64,000 nt of DNA from Prevotella sp. UBA6447 (GCA_002437115.1 DJOD01000064.1:15992-79991); one strand, 5' to 3'; counted from the stretch's first letter, positions 18,176 through 27,784 are shown. Notes: generated by a model not told the origin, from the sequence alone. Numbers and translations: made by a program.

Positions 18176-19414
18176 ATGAATTTCAAAAAACTTATATTCA
18201 CGCTCCTGGCGGCCTATTGCTCTATTGCTCAGGCTGCAGAAAAGGTGACCATCACGGTAACCAACTCACTCATGACACCGCGCAAGGAAATGGTCGAAAC
18301 GTCACTGGCCAACGTGCAACGCAAGCTCGGAGCAACACAAGACATCGTCGTAACGGATGCCAACGGCAAGGAGATGCCCTCGCAAGCGACATACGACGGC
18401 AAGCTCATCTTCCTCGCAGACGTGCCCGCCAAGGGTCGTGCCATCTACCAGGCTCACAAGGGCACACCCCAGAAATATGAGCCGAAGGTCACGGGGCGGC
18501 TGTTCACCGAAAGGCAAGACGAGTTCGGATGGGAGAACGACAAGGTGGCCTACCGCATCTACGGGCACGGCGTGGGCGTGGGATACGATATTTTCAACAA
18601 AAACACTACCGACCTCATGCTCGACTATTGGTATGCCAGCGAGCATGACACCACCATGCGACGCGCCATCAAAGACTTGGCGCAACGGGGCTACAAAGGC
18701 TTGGCCGACCAGGTTTACAATGCCTATTGCTACCACATCAACCACGGGAAAGGCATGGACTGCTACACCGTAGGGCCAACTCTCGGCGGCGGTGGCAACG
18801 CTACCCTTGATGCCAAGGGCAATCTGGTGATGCCACAGTGTTATAAGTCATACAAGATTCTCGACAAGGGTCCGTTGCGCTTCACCGTGGAGCTGACCTA
18901 TCCCGAGCAGCAGGTGGCTGGCGAAAAGGTGACGGAGGTGCGCGTCGTCACGCTCGACGCAGGTTCACATTTCAACCGGGTAAGCGTCAGCTACAAGGGT
19001 TTGACAAAACCAGTAAACCTGGTTGCGGGCATCGTGATACACCAGTCGAACCCCAAGGCTTATGTCATGGATGCCAAGAACGGCTACATGGGCTATGATG
19101 ACTTGGGTGATGCCAGCGTCTACAACCCCAACTATCGTGACCAACTGGCCAAACAGATGGGGCACATCTTTGTCGGGATGCTCTTTCCTGAAAAACAATT
19201 GACCACTTTCTTCCAGCCGCGACAAAAGGGTATAGCCATCGGGCACATCCTCGCCAAGGCTACCTTCCGTCCCCGACAGGCTTACACTTACTACTTCGGT
19301 TCGGCATGGGACGGAAACCAATCTGAAGGTATTCACACCTTTGAGACGTGGAAGACATTCTTGAGCAAAGCAGCCCAAGCTGTCAGGACGCCATTGAAAG
19401 TGAGCGTCAAATAG
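18176..19414 (+). CDS. secreted DUF4861-family protein
   Basis: The start at 18176 puts a signal peptide at residues 1-21 ('MNFKKLIFTLLAAYCSIAQA'). The remainder matches the DUF4861 pattern: 'RLFTERQDEFGWENDKVAYRIYG' early, then 'INHGKGMDCYTVGPTLGGGGNATL' and a beta-rich C-terminal half. DUF4861 proteins occur in glycan-degradation gene sets of Bacteroidota, so a carbohydrate-active role is likely, but the reaction is unknown to me. No other glycan gene adjoins it here; thiL precedes it and an NhaC antiporter follows. A terminator at 19454 ends the transcript. The frame upstream to 18113 lies inside thiL and is rejected. Confidence 0.75.
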   Translation: MNFKKLIFTLLAAYCSIAQAAEKVTITVTNSLMTPRKEMVETSLANVQRKLGATQDIVVTDANGKEMPSQATYDGKLIFLADVPAKGRAIYQAHKGTPQKYEPKVTGRLFTERQDEFGWENDKVAYRIYGHGVGVGYDIFNKNTTDLMLDYWYASEHDTTMRRAIKDLAQRGYKGLADQVYNAYCYHINHGKGMDCYTVGPTLGGGGNATLDAKGNLVMPQCYKSYKILDKGPLRFTVELTYPEQQVAGEKVTEVRVVTLDAGSHFNRVSVSYKGLTKPVNLVAGIVIHQSNPKAYVMDAKNGYMGYDDLGDASVYNPNYRDQLAKQMGHIFVGMLFPEKQLTTFFQPRQKGIAIGHILAKATFRPRQAYTYYFGSAWDGNQSEGIHTFETWKTFLSKAAQAVRTPLKVSVK

Positions 19415-19453
19415 GACGATACACCATTGGCCACAAAGCCAAACTTACCACGA

Positions 19454-19499
19454 CACACATGAACTCCTTCGCTTACAGGGGAGCTCATGTGTGCTTTTT
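19454..19499 (+). terminator. terminator after the DUF4861 gene
   Basis: Arms 19454-19467 and 19480-19493 pair at 13 of 14 positions and are followed by CTTTTTC. Confidence 0.85.
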
Positions 19500-19538
19500 C
19501 ATCACACACAAACACATTTTCCTCAAGAGAATAGCCAT

Positions 19539-21164
19539 ATGGACTATAACATAATTGGCACATACTGGTCTTTATTGCCGCCAGTCGTTGCCATTGCCTT
19601 GGCCCTCAAGACTAAGGAAGTCTATTCATCACTCTTCATCGGCATCGTCTTGGGAGCAGTCTTATACAGCTTTTCCATGCAGACGGGCCTTGAAGGCTTT
19701 ATAAGCCACTTGCTCAACGACACCGTCGGACAGGGCAGCCAAACCCAACACTATGGTCTCATCCATTGCCTATCCGACCCATGGAACGTGGGCATACTGG
19801 TCTTCCTGGTGGTGCTGGGTGCCATCGTGTCACTCATGAACAAAGCTGGCGGATCGGCCGCCTTCGGCCAATGGGCCTCAAAACACGTCAAGACAAAACG
19901 TGGCGCACAAGTGGCCACCATCCTCTTGGGAATTCTCATCTTTATAGACGACTATTTCAACTGCCTCACCGTAGGGTCTGTAATGCGACCTATCACGCAA
20001 CGACATGGCGTGACCAAGGAAAAACTGGCCTATCTCATCGACTCCACTGCAGCTCCCGTGTGCGTCATATCGCCCATCTCGAGTTGGGCGGCTGCGGTGT
20101 CGGGATTCGTCACGAGCGGTGAAAACGGCCTTGCCCTCTTCTGCAAGGCTATACCCTTCAATTTTTATGCATTGTTCACCATCCTGTTCATGTTTGCCGT
20201 AGTACTCATCAATTTCGACTTCAAGTCGATGAGTAAGTACGATGCCCGTTGGCGCGAATGGTACGAACGCACCCACGGAGGACAGATTGACGAGGTAAGC
20301 GACACCAAGCTCCAACTCGCGGAACATGGTGTAGGTGCCAGGCAGATAGGATCGAAGCGCAATCGTGGAAAAGTCAGCGACCTCGTAATTCCCATACTCT
20401 TGCTCATCGTTCTCTGCACGCTCGGCATGATCTATTCTGGTGGTTATTTCGACCAATCGGCTGGAGCCTACCACGACTTTACCGCCGCATTTGCCGCCAG
20501 CAACGCCTCCGTAGGACTCGTCATGGGTTCGCTGGCCGCGCTGATTCTCTCTGTCGCCCTGTACACGGTGCGCAAAACGCTACCTTTCGACGAAGCCATG
20601 AGCAGTCTCATCAAGGGGTTTGAGGCTATGGTACCCGCCATTCTCATCCTCACGTTAGCATGGACGCTAAAAAGCATGACCGACTCGCTCGGCGCCGCCA
20701 AATATGTGGCGGGTATCGTAGCGGACAGTGCGAGCCAACTGCAGATGTTCCTTCCTGCCATCATCTTTGTGGTGTCTGCGCTACTGGCCTTTGCCACAGG
20801 CACATCATGGGGAACATTTGGCATTCTTATCCCCATCTGCGTAGCCGTGTTCCCCACTGCAGCACCCTTGCGTGTCATTTCCATCTCGGCCTGCATGGCA
20901 GGTGCGGTATGCGGCGACCACATATCACCCATCTCCGACACAACCATCATGGCAAGTGCCGGAGCGGAATGTAAGCATGTGCACCACGTAACTTCACAGC
21001 TGCCCTACGCGCTCACAGTGGCTGGCATATCGTTTCTCACATTTATCGTTGCGGGCTTCTCGCAAAGGCTGGGCACCATCCCCTGCGCGCTCATCTCGTG
21101 GGCAACAGGCATCGGCCTATTGACTATCATGCTGGTGTGTCTGAAGAAAAAGCAGCGGTCATGA
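19539..21164 (+). CDS. Na+/H+ antiporter, NhaC family
   Basis: Inner-membrane transporter with about 12-13 hydrophobic segments over 541 residues. The start at 19539 ('MDYNIIGTYWSLLPPVVAIAL') fits the family; the open frame upstream to 19491 runs through the preceding terminator. Family regions include 'FIDDYFNCLTVGSVMRP', 'STAAPVCVISPISSWAA', 'FATGTSWGTFGILIPI' and 'GDHISPISDTTIMASAGA'. A soluble loop (about 225-275) separates the two halves. It may exchange sodium for protons or an organic ion; the substrate cannot be assigned. It is monocistronic. Confidence 0.9.
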   Translation: MDYNIIGTYWSLLPPVVAIALALKTKEVYSSLFIGIVLGAVLYSFSMQTGLEGFISHLLNDTVGQGSQTQHYGLIHCLSDPWNVGILVFLVVLGAIVSLMNKAGGSAAFGQWASKHVKTKRGAQVATILLGILIFIDDYFNCLTVGSVMRPITQRHGVTKEKLAYLIDSTAAPVCVISPISSWAAAVSGFVTSGENGLALFCKAIPFNFYALFTILFMFAVVLINFDFKSMSKYDARWREWYERTHGGQIDEVSDTKLQLAEHGVGARQIGSKRNRGKVSDLVIPILLLIVLCTLGMIYSGGYFDQSAGAYHDFTAAFAASNASVGLVMGSLAALILSVALYTVRKTLPFDEAMSSLIKGFEAMVPAILILTLAWTLKSMTDSLGAAKYVAGIVADSASQLQMFLPAIIFVVSALLAFATGTSWGTFGILIPICVAVFPTAAPLRVISISACMAGAVCGDHISPISDTTIMASAGAECKHVHHVTSQLPYALTVAGISFLTFIVAGFSQRLGTIPCALISWATGIGLLTIMLVCLKKKQRS

Positions 21165-21546
21165 GTCTGACATCATACAAATGAACTCCATTTCGTCTTT
21201 CCTGTCAGTAATGATTAAAATATTTAAATATTCATGACAAAAAGGCAATCCGTCTGCGCCATCTTTGTCCACATGAGTCAATATCCATAAAAACAGCTAC
21301 TTGGCACACCTATTGCAAGAATAAGAGCGAAAGCAGAAGCAGAAAGGCGAGGATGGCAAGAAGCCAAAAACATTAACAACTTGGACTTCAGAAACCTATC
21401 GAACCTCGAAGCCGACGCTTAGCTTTGGGTTCGCGACAAACGAGCAAGAGCAAACAAACAACAATAAAAAAGAACAAACAGAAATCCCGACCGAACCAGA
21501 AACGGCAAGGAGAGGATGAGTAAACTACAATCGGAGGTTAACAATT
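21165..21546 (+). other. 382-bp region upstream of hsp20 with a structured, purine-rich leader
   Basis: No gene is visible. A CATCTTTG at 21260-21267 is a near match to the -7 box, with no good -33 element. A hairpin can form at 21400-21433 (CGAACC...GGTTCG). From about 21310 the DNA is purine-rich. A true Shine-Dalgarno GGAGG lies at 21533-21537, nine bases before the hsp20 ATG, which is rare in this phylum. Confidence 0.5.
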
Positions 21547-21990
21547 ATGTTATTAGCTCGTAGAAATAACAACAACGTTTCAAATTGGTTGAACAGTTGG
21601 TTTGATGACAATCTCTTTGATACCGACTTGATGCCGCGTCTGAACGCCACCGCACCTGCTGTCAACGTGAAAGAGAGTGCCACCGAATATACAATGGAGG
21701 TCGCTGCTCCTGGCTTAAAGAAAGAGATGGTGAAAATGAACATCGACAAGGATGGTTACCTCAACGTCTCTATCGAGCATAAGGATGAGAAGAAAGAGAA
21801 CAAGAAAGAGGAGCATTATCTGCGCCGCGAGTTCTCCTACTCCAATTACTCACAGAGCTACGCGCTTCCTGAGGATGCAGATCAGAAGAAGATTACAGCC
21901 GAAGTCAATAACGGTGTCTTGAAGATAGAGATACCGAAGGTGGCTAAAGAAGAGAAGAAAGACGATGTGAAACAAATTGAGGTCAAGTAA
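21547..21990 (+). CDS. small heat-shock protein, Hsp20/alpha-crystallin family
   Basis: ATP-independent chaperone that holds unfolding proteins. The 147 residues have an N-terminal arm, an alpha-crystallin domain (about 38-135: 'APAVNVKESATEYTMEVAAPGLKKEMVKMNI' through 'GVLKIEIPK') and a short Lys/Glu-rich tail. The C-terminal IxI-like motif is 'IEIPKV' followed by 'IEV'. The start is fixed by GGAGG nine bases upstream, unusual here and suggesting tight translational control. A terminator shared with the convergent GH43 gene follows. The gene has a leader of more than 200 bases, a possible place for stress control. Confidence 0.95.
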   Translation: MLLARRNNNNVSNWLNSWFDDNLFDTDLMPRLNATAPAVNVKESATEYTMEVAAPGLKKEMVKMNIDKDGYLNVSIEHKDEKKENKKEEHYLRREFSYSNYSQSYALPEDADQKKITAEVNNGVLKIEIPKVAKEEKKDDVKQIEVK

Positions 21991-22037
21991 TTGCGATGAG
22001 CAATGCTTGACGCTTGGCACATTCCAAAGTAAATAAT

Positions 22038-22083
22038 AATGGCAGGCAAACCTCAACGCCTCTGGCGTGGTTTGCCTGCCATT
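22038..22083. terminator. bidirectional terminator between hsp20 and GH43 genes
   Basis: A 15-bp perfect stem (22038-22052 with 22069-22083) carries an inner ACGCC/GGCGT stem. T-rich sequence flanks it on both strands. Confidence 0.85.
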
Positions 22084-22131
22084 TTGTTTGTCTACGGATA
22101 TCCAGCCATTCCAGCGGCTAACACCCTATTC

Positions 22132-24960
22132 CTATTCCGTGGGGTTGACCGGCTTGATGGTTCCATCCTCATTAAAGTAGAGGCGGTCGATACACGTCTC
22201 GCGGTGCACACCAGGCTGATAGTGGAGCCAGTCCTTGTTGATACGGTGATACACGATATACCACTCGTCGGTATCGGGCACCTGGATGACCGAGTTGTGA
22301 GCCGTTCCATAGATATCGCGTTGTGGGTTTTGCTGCAGCACGATGGGCTTTTCAGCTACCTTGATGGGGCCGAGTGGCGACGACGACGTTCCATAGGCCA
22401 CATGATAGTTGGGTGACCCCGTGTCATCGACCGACCACATAAAGTAATAAAGCCCGTTGCGATAGAACACGTAAGGAGCCTCGCGATAAGCGTAATCCTT
22501 GAGACTGCCACCCTGGGGTGTCATCACAGTGATGGTGTTCTCCTTCACGGTGGTCATGCTGGATTCCAGCTCAGCACCGGCCATATAACCATTGCCCCAG
22601 TACAAGTATGGTTTCTTGCTCACAGGATCAATGAACACATCCACGTCTATCTGCTGGCCATGGCCGACAGGCGACTTCTCCACAATAGGCTTTCCGAAAT
22701 CCACAAAAGGCCCTACAGGCGAGTCGGAGATTGCCACACCAATCTTTTTGGGGCCGTTATCGTTGGGATTGGCACTGTAATAGAGATAATACTTATAACT
22801 TCCATTTTTCTGCTTCACCTCCACAGCCGCAGGAGCCCAGAGGTTGCCATTGGCCCAGGAGACCTGGTCGCTCTTGGCATCAAGGGCTACGCCTTCGTTC
22901 TTCCACTCCTTCAGGTCGGAAGAAGAATAGACATAATATTTATATCCACCCCACCCGGGTTTTCCATCCGTGGTGGAATAGATATAATACTTCTTCGTCT
23001 CGTTGGAATAGAGAATCTCGGGATCGGCATGAAAACCGGGCAGGATGGGATTGCCCATGCCGCTCACGCCCTTAGTCGTTGGGGCTATCGGTCGAATGGT
23101 TCCATCGGCATTATAAGCCATCTGCTCGATAATGACACTACGCTTGTAGCTACCACCATCTGGCAACGCACCATTGTGAGAGATGAAGAGCCACTGGTCG
23201 TTATAGTTGACGATAGCCGGATGAGTGGTGTTGCTGTTACCGGCAATCTCAGAGATGATGCCTTTGGGCTGCCACGTGCCGTCGATGCGGTCTGCCATGG
23301 CATAGGCTATCTTCTCAGGCCAACCTGTGGCATAAGTAAGGTAATACTTTCCATTGTACTTGTGCACCCAGGGAGCCTCGGTAAACGGGTATTCGCTGCC
23401 GAGCTCAATCTGACGGATGCTGCCCGGCTCAATCTCAGTCATCGAGTCCTTGAGCTTGGCGATATAACACTGCTTGTTGCCCCAAATGATGTAGGGTGTC
23501 CCATCGTCGTCAATGAAGACAGCAGGGTCTATGCACGCCCATGAGTGCTTCGAAGCGAAGCAGTCGTCGTTGGTAAGCATAGGCTTTCCCAGAGCGTCAT
23601 GGTACGGGCCAGTAATCTTGTCGGACACTGCCACGCCGATGCCACACCAGTTGGTCGACACATACCAATAGAACTTGCCGTTGCGCTCGACCACGTGACC
23701 CGCATAAGCCTGCTTGCTCTTAGCCCACTTAAAGTCGGCAACACGCAATGGCGTGGGGTATTGAGTCCAGTGGCGCATGTCTGTCGTGGAGAACACAGCC
23801 CACTTGTCCATGGCGTAGCTGCCGTGGTTGCCTGGCTCGTCAACCCCGGTGAAGAGCCACAGCGTGTCGTTCTTGACGAGTGCCGCCGGGTCGGCTGTGT
23901 GAACATGGGTGAAAAGCGGATTGCCCGCGGCTCTATAGTCGTGCTGCATGACGTAGCCCCAGCGCTGCTGCACACGATCCATCTCCTCGTCCGTGATGGG
24001 TATGACAGTGCCGTGGCGAGGGAAGAAGTCCTTGCGGAACGACTGCGGCTTCTGCGAGAAGGTCCTCAGGTCGGTTGATGTCTGGTACTCGTAACGCCCC
24101 GATCCGTATAGGTCATACATAAGCACATAGCCACTGCCATCGTTGAGGGGGAATACTCCCGACCCTTCAACACCCGTACGCTGGTTGGCATAGGCATCAA
24201 TAAACTTGAAGTCCTCTTTCCATGGTCCTTTCAGGCTCTTTGCTGTAGCCTGCTGTATGCCGTTCTGTATTTCCTTGCCTTCCGCGTTTTTGATGTTGCC
24301 TTTATAAAAAAGGTGATACACACCGTTGCGCTCTATGATGTCGTTGTCAATGCTGCCATACTTGGCTGAGAAAAGAACCTTGGGCTCACCCTCAAAACCC
24401 GTGAAGTCGCGGTTGGCATAGGCGTAATAGGTGACGAGGCTCTTTCGCCCATCGCCTGTGCGCTGCAGGGTGAAGTAGACCATATACTTTTTGGCCTTGC
24501 GGTCGTAGATGGTCTGTGGTGCCCACACCCAGTAGGCATCAGAAAAGTTCCTGTAGGCATCCTTGAGCACAATTTTCGCGTGTGTCCAGTTGACAAGGTC
24601 TTTCGACTTCATCATCACGATTCCCGGGTTGTCCTTCCAACCGTTGGCTGCCGTGTTCATGTCGGTTGCCACGATATAGTAAGCCCCATCCTCACCGCGC
24701 AGGATGTGGGGGTCGCGTATGCCGCCACTGGTCGAGATGGTGTCGCTGCTCACGACGGGGAGGTTGTTGTTGAGCGCGTACCAATCGCGCGCATCCTTAC
24801 TGATGGCAAAGCGCAATTGTTCTTGTTGCTTGGCGTTTCCCGTTCCCTCAAAGTAAGCAAAGAGATATCCGGCAAACTTGTTCTTGGGCTTCGCCGCCGA
24901 GGAAGGTGTCGTCCCCAACGCCACGGCCAGCAAAGCAAGTAAAAGCGGTCGTTGTTTCAT
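22132..24960 (-). CDS. three-propeller GH43 glycoside hydrolase, secreted
   Basis: The start at 24960 gives a signal peptide ('MKQRPLLLALLAVALGTTPSSAA') and 942 residues. Three consecutive five-bladed GH43-like propellers are visible. Domain 1 (about 25-330) has 'GGIRDPHIL', 'SIDNDIIERNG' and 'GVEGSGVFPL'. Domain 2 (about 335-640) has 'HTADPAALV', 'CIDPAVFIDDDGTPYIIWGN' and 'FTEAPWVHKYNG'. Domain 3 (about 645-942) has 'GFHADPEIL', 'DVDVFIDPVSKKPYLYWG' and 'YREAPYVFYRNG'. Each seems to keep the family's Asp, Asp, Glu triad. GH43 enzymes are arabinofuranosidases, xylosidases or arabinanases. Single and paired modules are common; three are not. No SusCD pair or other plant-glycan gene is near, so the substrate is unknown. 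Frame upstream of 24960 is non-coding. Confidence 0.9.
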   Translation of the reverse strand: MKQRPLLLALLAVALGTTPSSAAKPKNKFAGYLFAYFEGTGNAKQQEQLRFAISKDARDWYALNNNLPVVSSDTISTSGGIRDPHILRGEDGAYYIVATDMNTAANGWKDNPGIVMMKSKDLVNWTHAKIVLKDAYRNFSDAYWVWAPQTIYDRKAKKYMVYFTLQRTGDGRKSLVTYYAYANRDFTGFEGEPKVLFSAKYGSIDNDIIERNGVYHLFYKGNIKNAEGKEIQNGIQQATAKSLKGPWKEDFKFIDAYANQRTGVEGSGVFPLNDGSGYVLMYDLYGSGRYEYQTSTDLRTFSQKPQSFRKDFFPRHGTVIPITDEEMDRVQQRWGYVMQHDYRAAGNPLFTHVHTADPAALVKNDTLWLFTGVDEPGNHGSYAMDKWAVFSTTDMRHWTQYPTPLRVADFKWAKSKQAYAGHVVERNGKFYWYVSTNWCGIGVAVSDKITGPYHDALGKPMLTNDDCFASKHSWACIDPAVFIDDDGTPYIIWGNKQCYIAKLKDSMTEIEPGSIRQIELGSEYPFTEAPWVHKYNGKYYLTYATGWPEKIAYAMADRIDGTWQPKGIISEIAGNSNTTHPAIVNYNDQWLFISHNGALPDGGSYKRSVIIEQMAYNADGTIRPIAPTTKGVSGMGNPILPGFHADPEILYSNETKKYYIYSTTDGKPGWGGYKYYVYSSSDLKEWKNEGVALDAKSDQVSWANGNLWAPAAVEVKQKNGSYKYYLYYSANPNDNGPKKIGVAISDSPVGPFVDFGKPIVEKSPVGHGQQIDVDVFIDPVSKKPYLYWGNGYMAGAELESSMTTVKENTITVMTPQGGSLKDYAYREAPYVFYRNGLYYFMWSVDDTGSPNYHVAYGTSSSPLGPIKVAEKPIVLQQNPQRDIYGTAHNSVIQVPDTDEWYIVYHRINKDWLHYQPGVHRETCIDRLYFNEDGTIKPVNPTE

Positions 24961-25545
24961 GATTCGAATAATGTTTAGATTGTTTGGCAAAGTTACAACA
25001 AAAAGTTGGAAATCACTAACATTTAAAGTGACAACCTTTACATCCAACATCATTTACGCTTTTACTTCTTGCTCTTCTATTAAATGCGTAGATAAGAATA
25101 CTCAGTTACGGGTTTGTCGGCTTGCCGTCAACCCGCACTTTATCCCACATAGTGCGCGCGTTGGCGCTCTATTCAAACCACAGAGCCAAGTCTTTTGACG
25201 ACAGCCGCAACTTGTTGAATATCAAAAGATAGCGTGCCATGAAAAATAATAGCTGTTATTTTCAGAATTTAAGCTGTTATTTTTCACGAAAGGACAACAA
25301 TTTATGCAGGGTACTTATCAAGGTGAGCTTCAATCAGCCTCGCGGATGTTTTGGTAAATTCCTATCTGCCGTTTTCCTTAGCAAAAGAAGGCCTATAAAC
25401 CATTGGGCGTGGTGACACAACGGTTGCCCGAAAGGCTGCCAGATGACAGCCATATAAGCATATTGCGTACGCGCATAATGATGCGTCCTTCACGTAAAGC
25501 TATACGCCTTAAACGACAAGCGCCTACGCATTTAACGGAAGAACC
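24961..25545. other. 585-bp intergenic region with inverted repeats and a dispersed repeat copy
   Basis: A minus-strand TAACTTTG (-7 box) at 24988-24995 probably serves the GH43 gene. Twelve-base inverted repeats TTAAATGCGTAG (25080-25091) and CTACGCATTTAA (25524-25535) bracket most of the region, perhaps the ends of a decayed small mobile element. A copy of the dispersed repeat lies at 25204-25296. No coding frame is convincing. Confidence 0.45.
25204..25296 (+). repeat. dispersed intergenic repeat, copy A
   Basis: It starts GCCGCAACTTGTTGAATATC and ends TTTTTCACGAAAGGACA, with the near-palindromic core AATAATAGCTGTTATT in between and a second, partial core. The same beginning, core and end recur at 53850-53921. 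The core alone recurs in inverted orientation at 39288-39310. Confidence 0.65.
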
Positions 25546-27579
25546 TTATTTCTTGCTGTCCAACTGCTTTTCGAGCCTTACAATCTCGTCGCGATACTGC
25601 GCGGCCTGTATGAAGTCAAGGTTCTTGGCGGCCTGTTCCATGAGCGACTTGGTGTTGTCGATGCTCTTCTGTAGTTCGTCGCGCGTCATGTGGCGTACAA
25701 TGGGGTCTGCGGCAAAGGCTCCCGTGTCCATGCCCTTCACCGCATACTCGGCAGCCATCTGCGGAGCCTCATAAGCGTCGCCAGAGGCCATTGGCAGCAT
25801 CCCCTTGATGTCTTTCACGATTTGCTTGGGCGTGATGTGGTGTTTCTCGTTGTATTTCAACTGGATGGTGCGTCGCCGCGATGTCTCATCGATGGTGCGC
25901 TGCATGCTGTCGGTGATGGTGTCGGCATACATGATGACCTTGCCGTTGACGTTGCGGGCGGCGCGTCCGGCGGTCTGGGTCAGGCTGCGGTGGCTGCGCA
26001 GGAATCCCTCCTTGTCGGCATCGAGAATGGCCACCAATGACACTTCTGGGAGGTCGAGACCCTCGCGCAAGAGGTTGACACCAACCAACACGTCGAACAC
26101 GCCGGCTCTGAGGTCATTCATAATCTTCACGCGGTCGAGCGTGGCCACGTCACTGTGGATATAGTTGGCCTTCACGCCATGGTCGAGCAGATACTCGGTA
26201 AGCTCCTCGGCCATGCGCTTGGTGAGTGTGGTGACAAGTACGCGCTCTCCTCGGTGGCTCCGGGTGAGGATTTCGTCGAGCAGGTCGTCGATTTGGTTTT
26301 CCGACGGACGCACCTCAATCTCAGGGTCGAGGAGCCCCGTGGGTCGAATGAGTTGCTCGACTACAACGCCCTCAGCCTCCTGCAGCTCATAATCGGCAGG
26401 GGTAGCCGAAACATAGATGACCTGGTGGATCATGTCGTGGAACTCCTCGAAGCGCAGCGGACGGTTGTCGAAGGCGGCGGGTAGGCGGAAGCCATACTCC
26501 ACGAGATTCTGCTTGCGCGCGCGGTCACCGCCATACATGGCGTTGATTTGCGGCACGCTGACGTGGCTCTCGTCGATGACCATCAAGTAGTCTTTGGGGA
26601 AGAAGTCGAGCAGGCAGTAGGGGCGTTGACCTGGCTCACGCCCATCGAAATAGCGCGAGTAGTTCTCTATGCCCGAGCAATGACCCAGCTCCTTGATCAT
26701 CTCAATGTCATACTCCACGCGCTCCTTGATGCGTTGAGCCTTGATTTTGTCGCCCAAATCCATGAAATAATCTTCTTGTTTCACAAGGTCATCCTGTATC
26801 TTGCGGATGGCGTCCTCTGTCTGTTCCTTGCTGGTCACGAAGAGGTTCGCAGGGTAAATCTGGTACTCCTCGAAGCGTTGCAGGGAATGGAGCGTCACGG
26901 AGTCGCACTCCTCGATGGTGTCTACTTCGTCGTCCCACCAGCTCACGCGCAACACATTGTCGCTATAGGCCATGGCGATTAGCACCGTATCGCCTTTGAC
27001 TGCGAAGTTGCCGCGTTGCAGGTCGATATCGTTGCGCACGTAGAGTGAGTTGACCAGCTTGCGCAAGAACTCGTTGCGGTCGAGTTTCTGACCCGTCCGT
27101 ATGGTGATGATGTTCTCTTGCATGGCAATGGGTGCGCCCATGCCGTAGATGCACGACACCGACGACACTACCACCACGTCCTTCCGCCCCGAGAGCAGAT
27201 CGCTCACGGCAGCCAGCCGCAACTTGTCGATTTCCTCGTTGATGGCGAGGTCTTTCTCAATGTATGTGTCGGTAGTAGGCAGGTAAGCCTCTGGCTGGTA
27301 GTAGTCGTAATACGACACATAGTAGTCGACCGCATTATCAGGGAAGAAGCCTTTCATTTCCTCATAGAGTTGGGCTGCAAGCGTCTTGTTGTGGCTGAGT
27401 ATGAGCGTTGGTTTGTTCACGTTGGCAATCACGTTGGCCACCGTGAACGTTTTCCCCGACCCCGTTACCCCCAGCAACACCTGGGCGGGGTCTCCCTGGC
27501 GAACGCCTTCCGTCAGTTGGCGGATGGCCTGAGGCTGGTCGCCTGTGGGCTTGAACTTTGAAGTCAGTTTGAAATCCAT
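25546..27579 (-). CDS. uvrB: excinuclease ABC subunit B (UvrB)
   Basis: Damage-verifying helicase of nucleotide excision repair. All parts are present in 677 residues: Walker A 'GVTGSGKT' (about 37-44), the beta-hairpin 'YYDYYQPEAYLPTTDTYIEK' region (about 90-112), 'DYLMVIDESHVSVPQI', helicase motifs 'SATPADYE', 'GLDLPEVSLVAILDADKEGF' and 'QTAGRAARN', and the C-terminal UVR motif that binds UvrC. A minus-strand TAACTTTG at 27587-27594 lies only about 8 bases upstream of the ATG, which would imply a very short leader; no -33 box was found for it. It is monocistronic. uvrA and uvrC are not in the window. Confidence 0.97.
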   Translation of the reverse strand: MDFKLTSKFKPTGDQPQAIRQLTEGVRQGDPAQVLLGVTGSGKTFTVANVIANVNKPTLILSHNKTLAAQLYEEMKGFFPDNAVDYYVSYYDYYQPEAYLPTTDTYIEKDLAINEEIDKLRLAAVSDLLSGRKDVVVVSSVSCIYGMGAPIAMQENIITIRTGQKLDRNEFLRKLVNSLYVRNDIDLQRGNFAVKGDTVLIAMAYSDNVLRVSWWDDEVDTIEECDSVTLHSLQRFEEYQIYPANLFVTSKEQTEDAIRKIQDDLVKQEDYFMDLGDKIKAQRIKERVEYDIEMIKELGHCSGIENYSRYFDGREPGQRPYCLLDFFPKDYLMVIDESHVSVPQINAMYGGDRARKQNLVEYGFRLPAAFDNRPLRFEEFHDMIHQVIYVSATPADYELQEAEGVVVEQLIRPTGLLDPEIEVRPSENQIDDLLDEILTRSHRGERVLVTTLTKRMAEELTEYLLDHGVKANYIHSDVATLDRVKIMNDLRAGVFDVLVGVNLLREGLDLPEVSLVAILDADKEGFLRSHRSLTQTAGRAARNVNGKVIMYADTITDSMQRTIDETSRRRTIQLKYNEKHHITPKQIVKDIKGMLPMASGDAYEAPQMAAEYAVKGMDTGAFAADPIVRHMTRDELQKSIDNTKSLMEQAAKNLDFIQAAQYRDEIVRLEKQLDSKK

Positions 27580-27784
27580 GAATATGCAAAGTTACAAAAA
27601 AGCTAAGACCCACGACACCCTATCCCGCAATATTTTATGATTCATTCGGAATATAGCGTGATCAAGCGCAAGGGGGCCAGGCATGCCCCACCAGACTGAC
27701 AGGATGATGAAAAGGGAGTTTTGGGGGGCTTCTCACGTGTCTGATGATTAAGCTGCTGGGTAACCACCATAAAATTTCAACACA

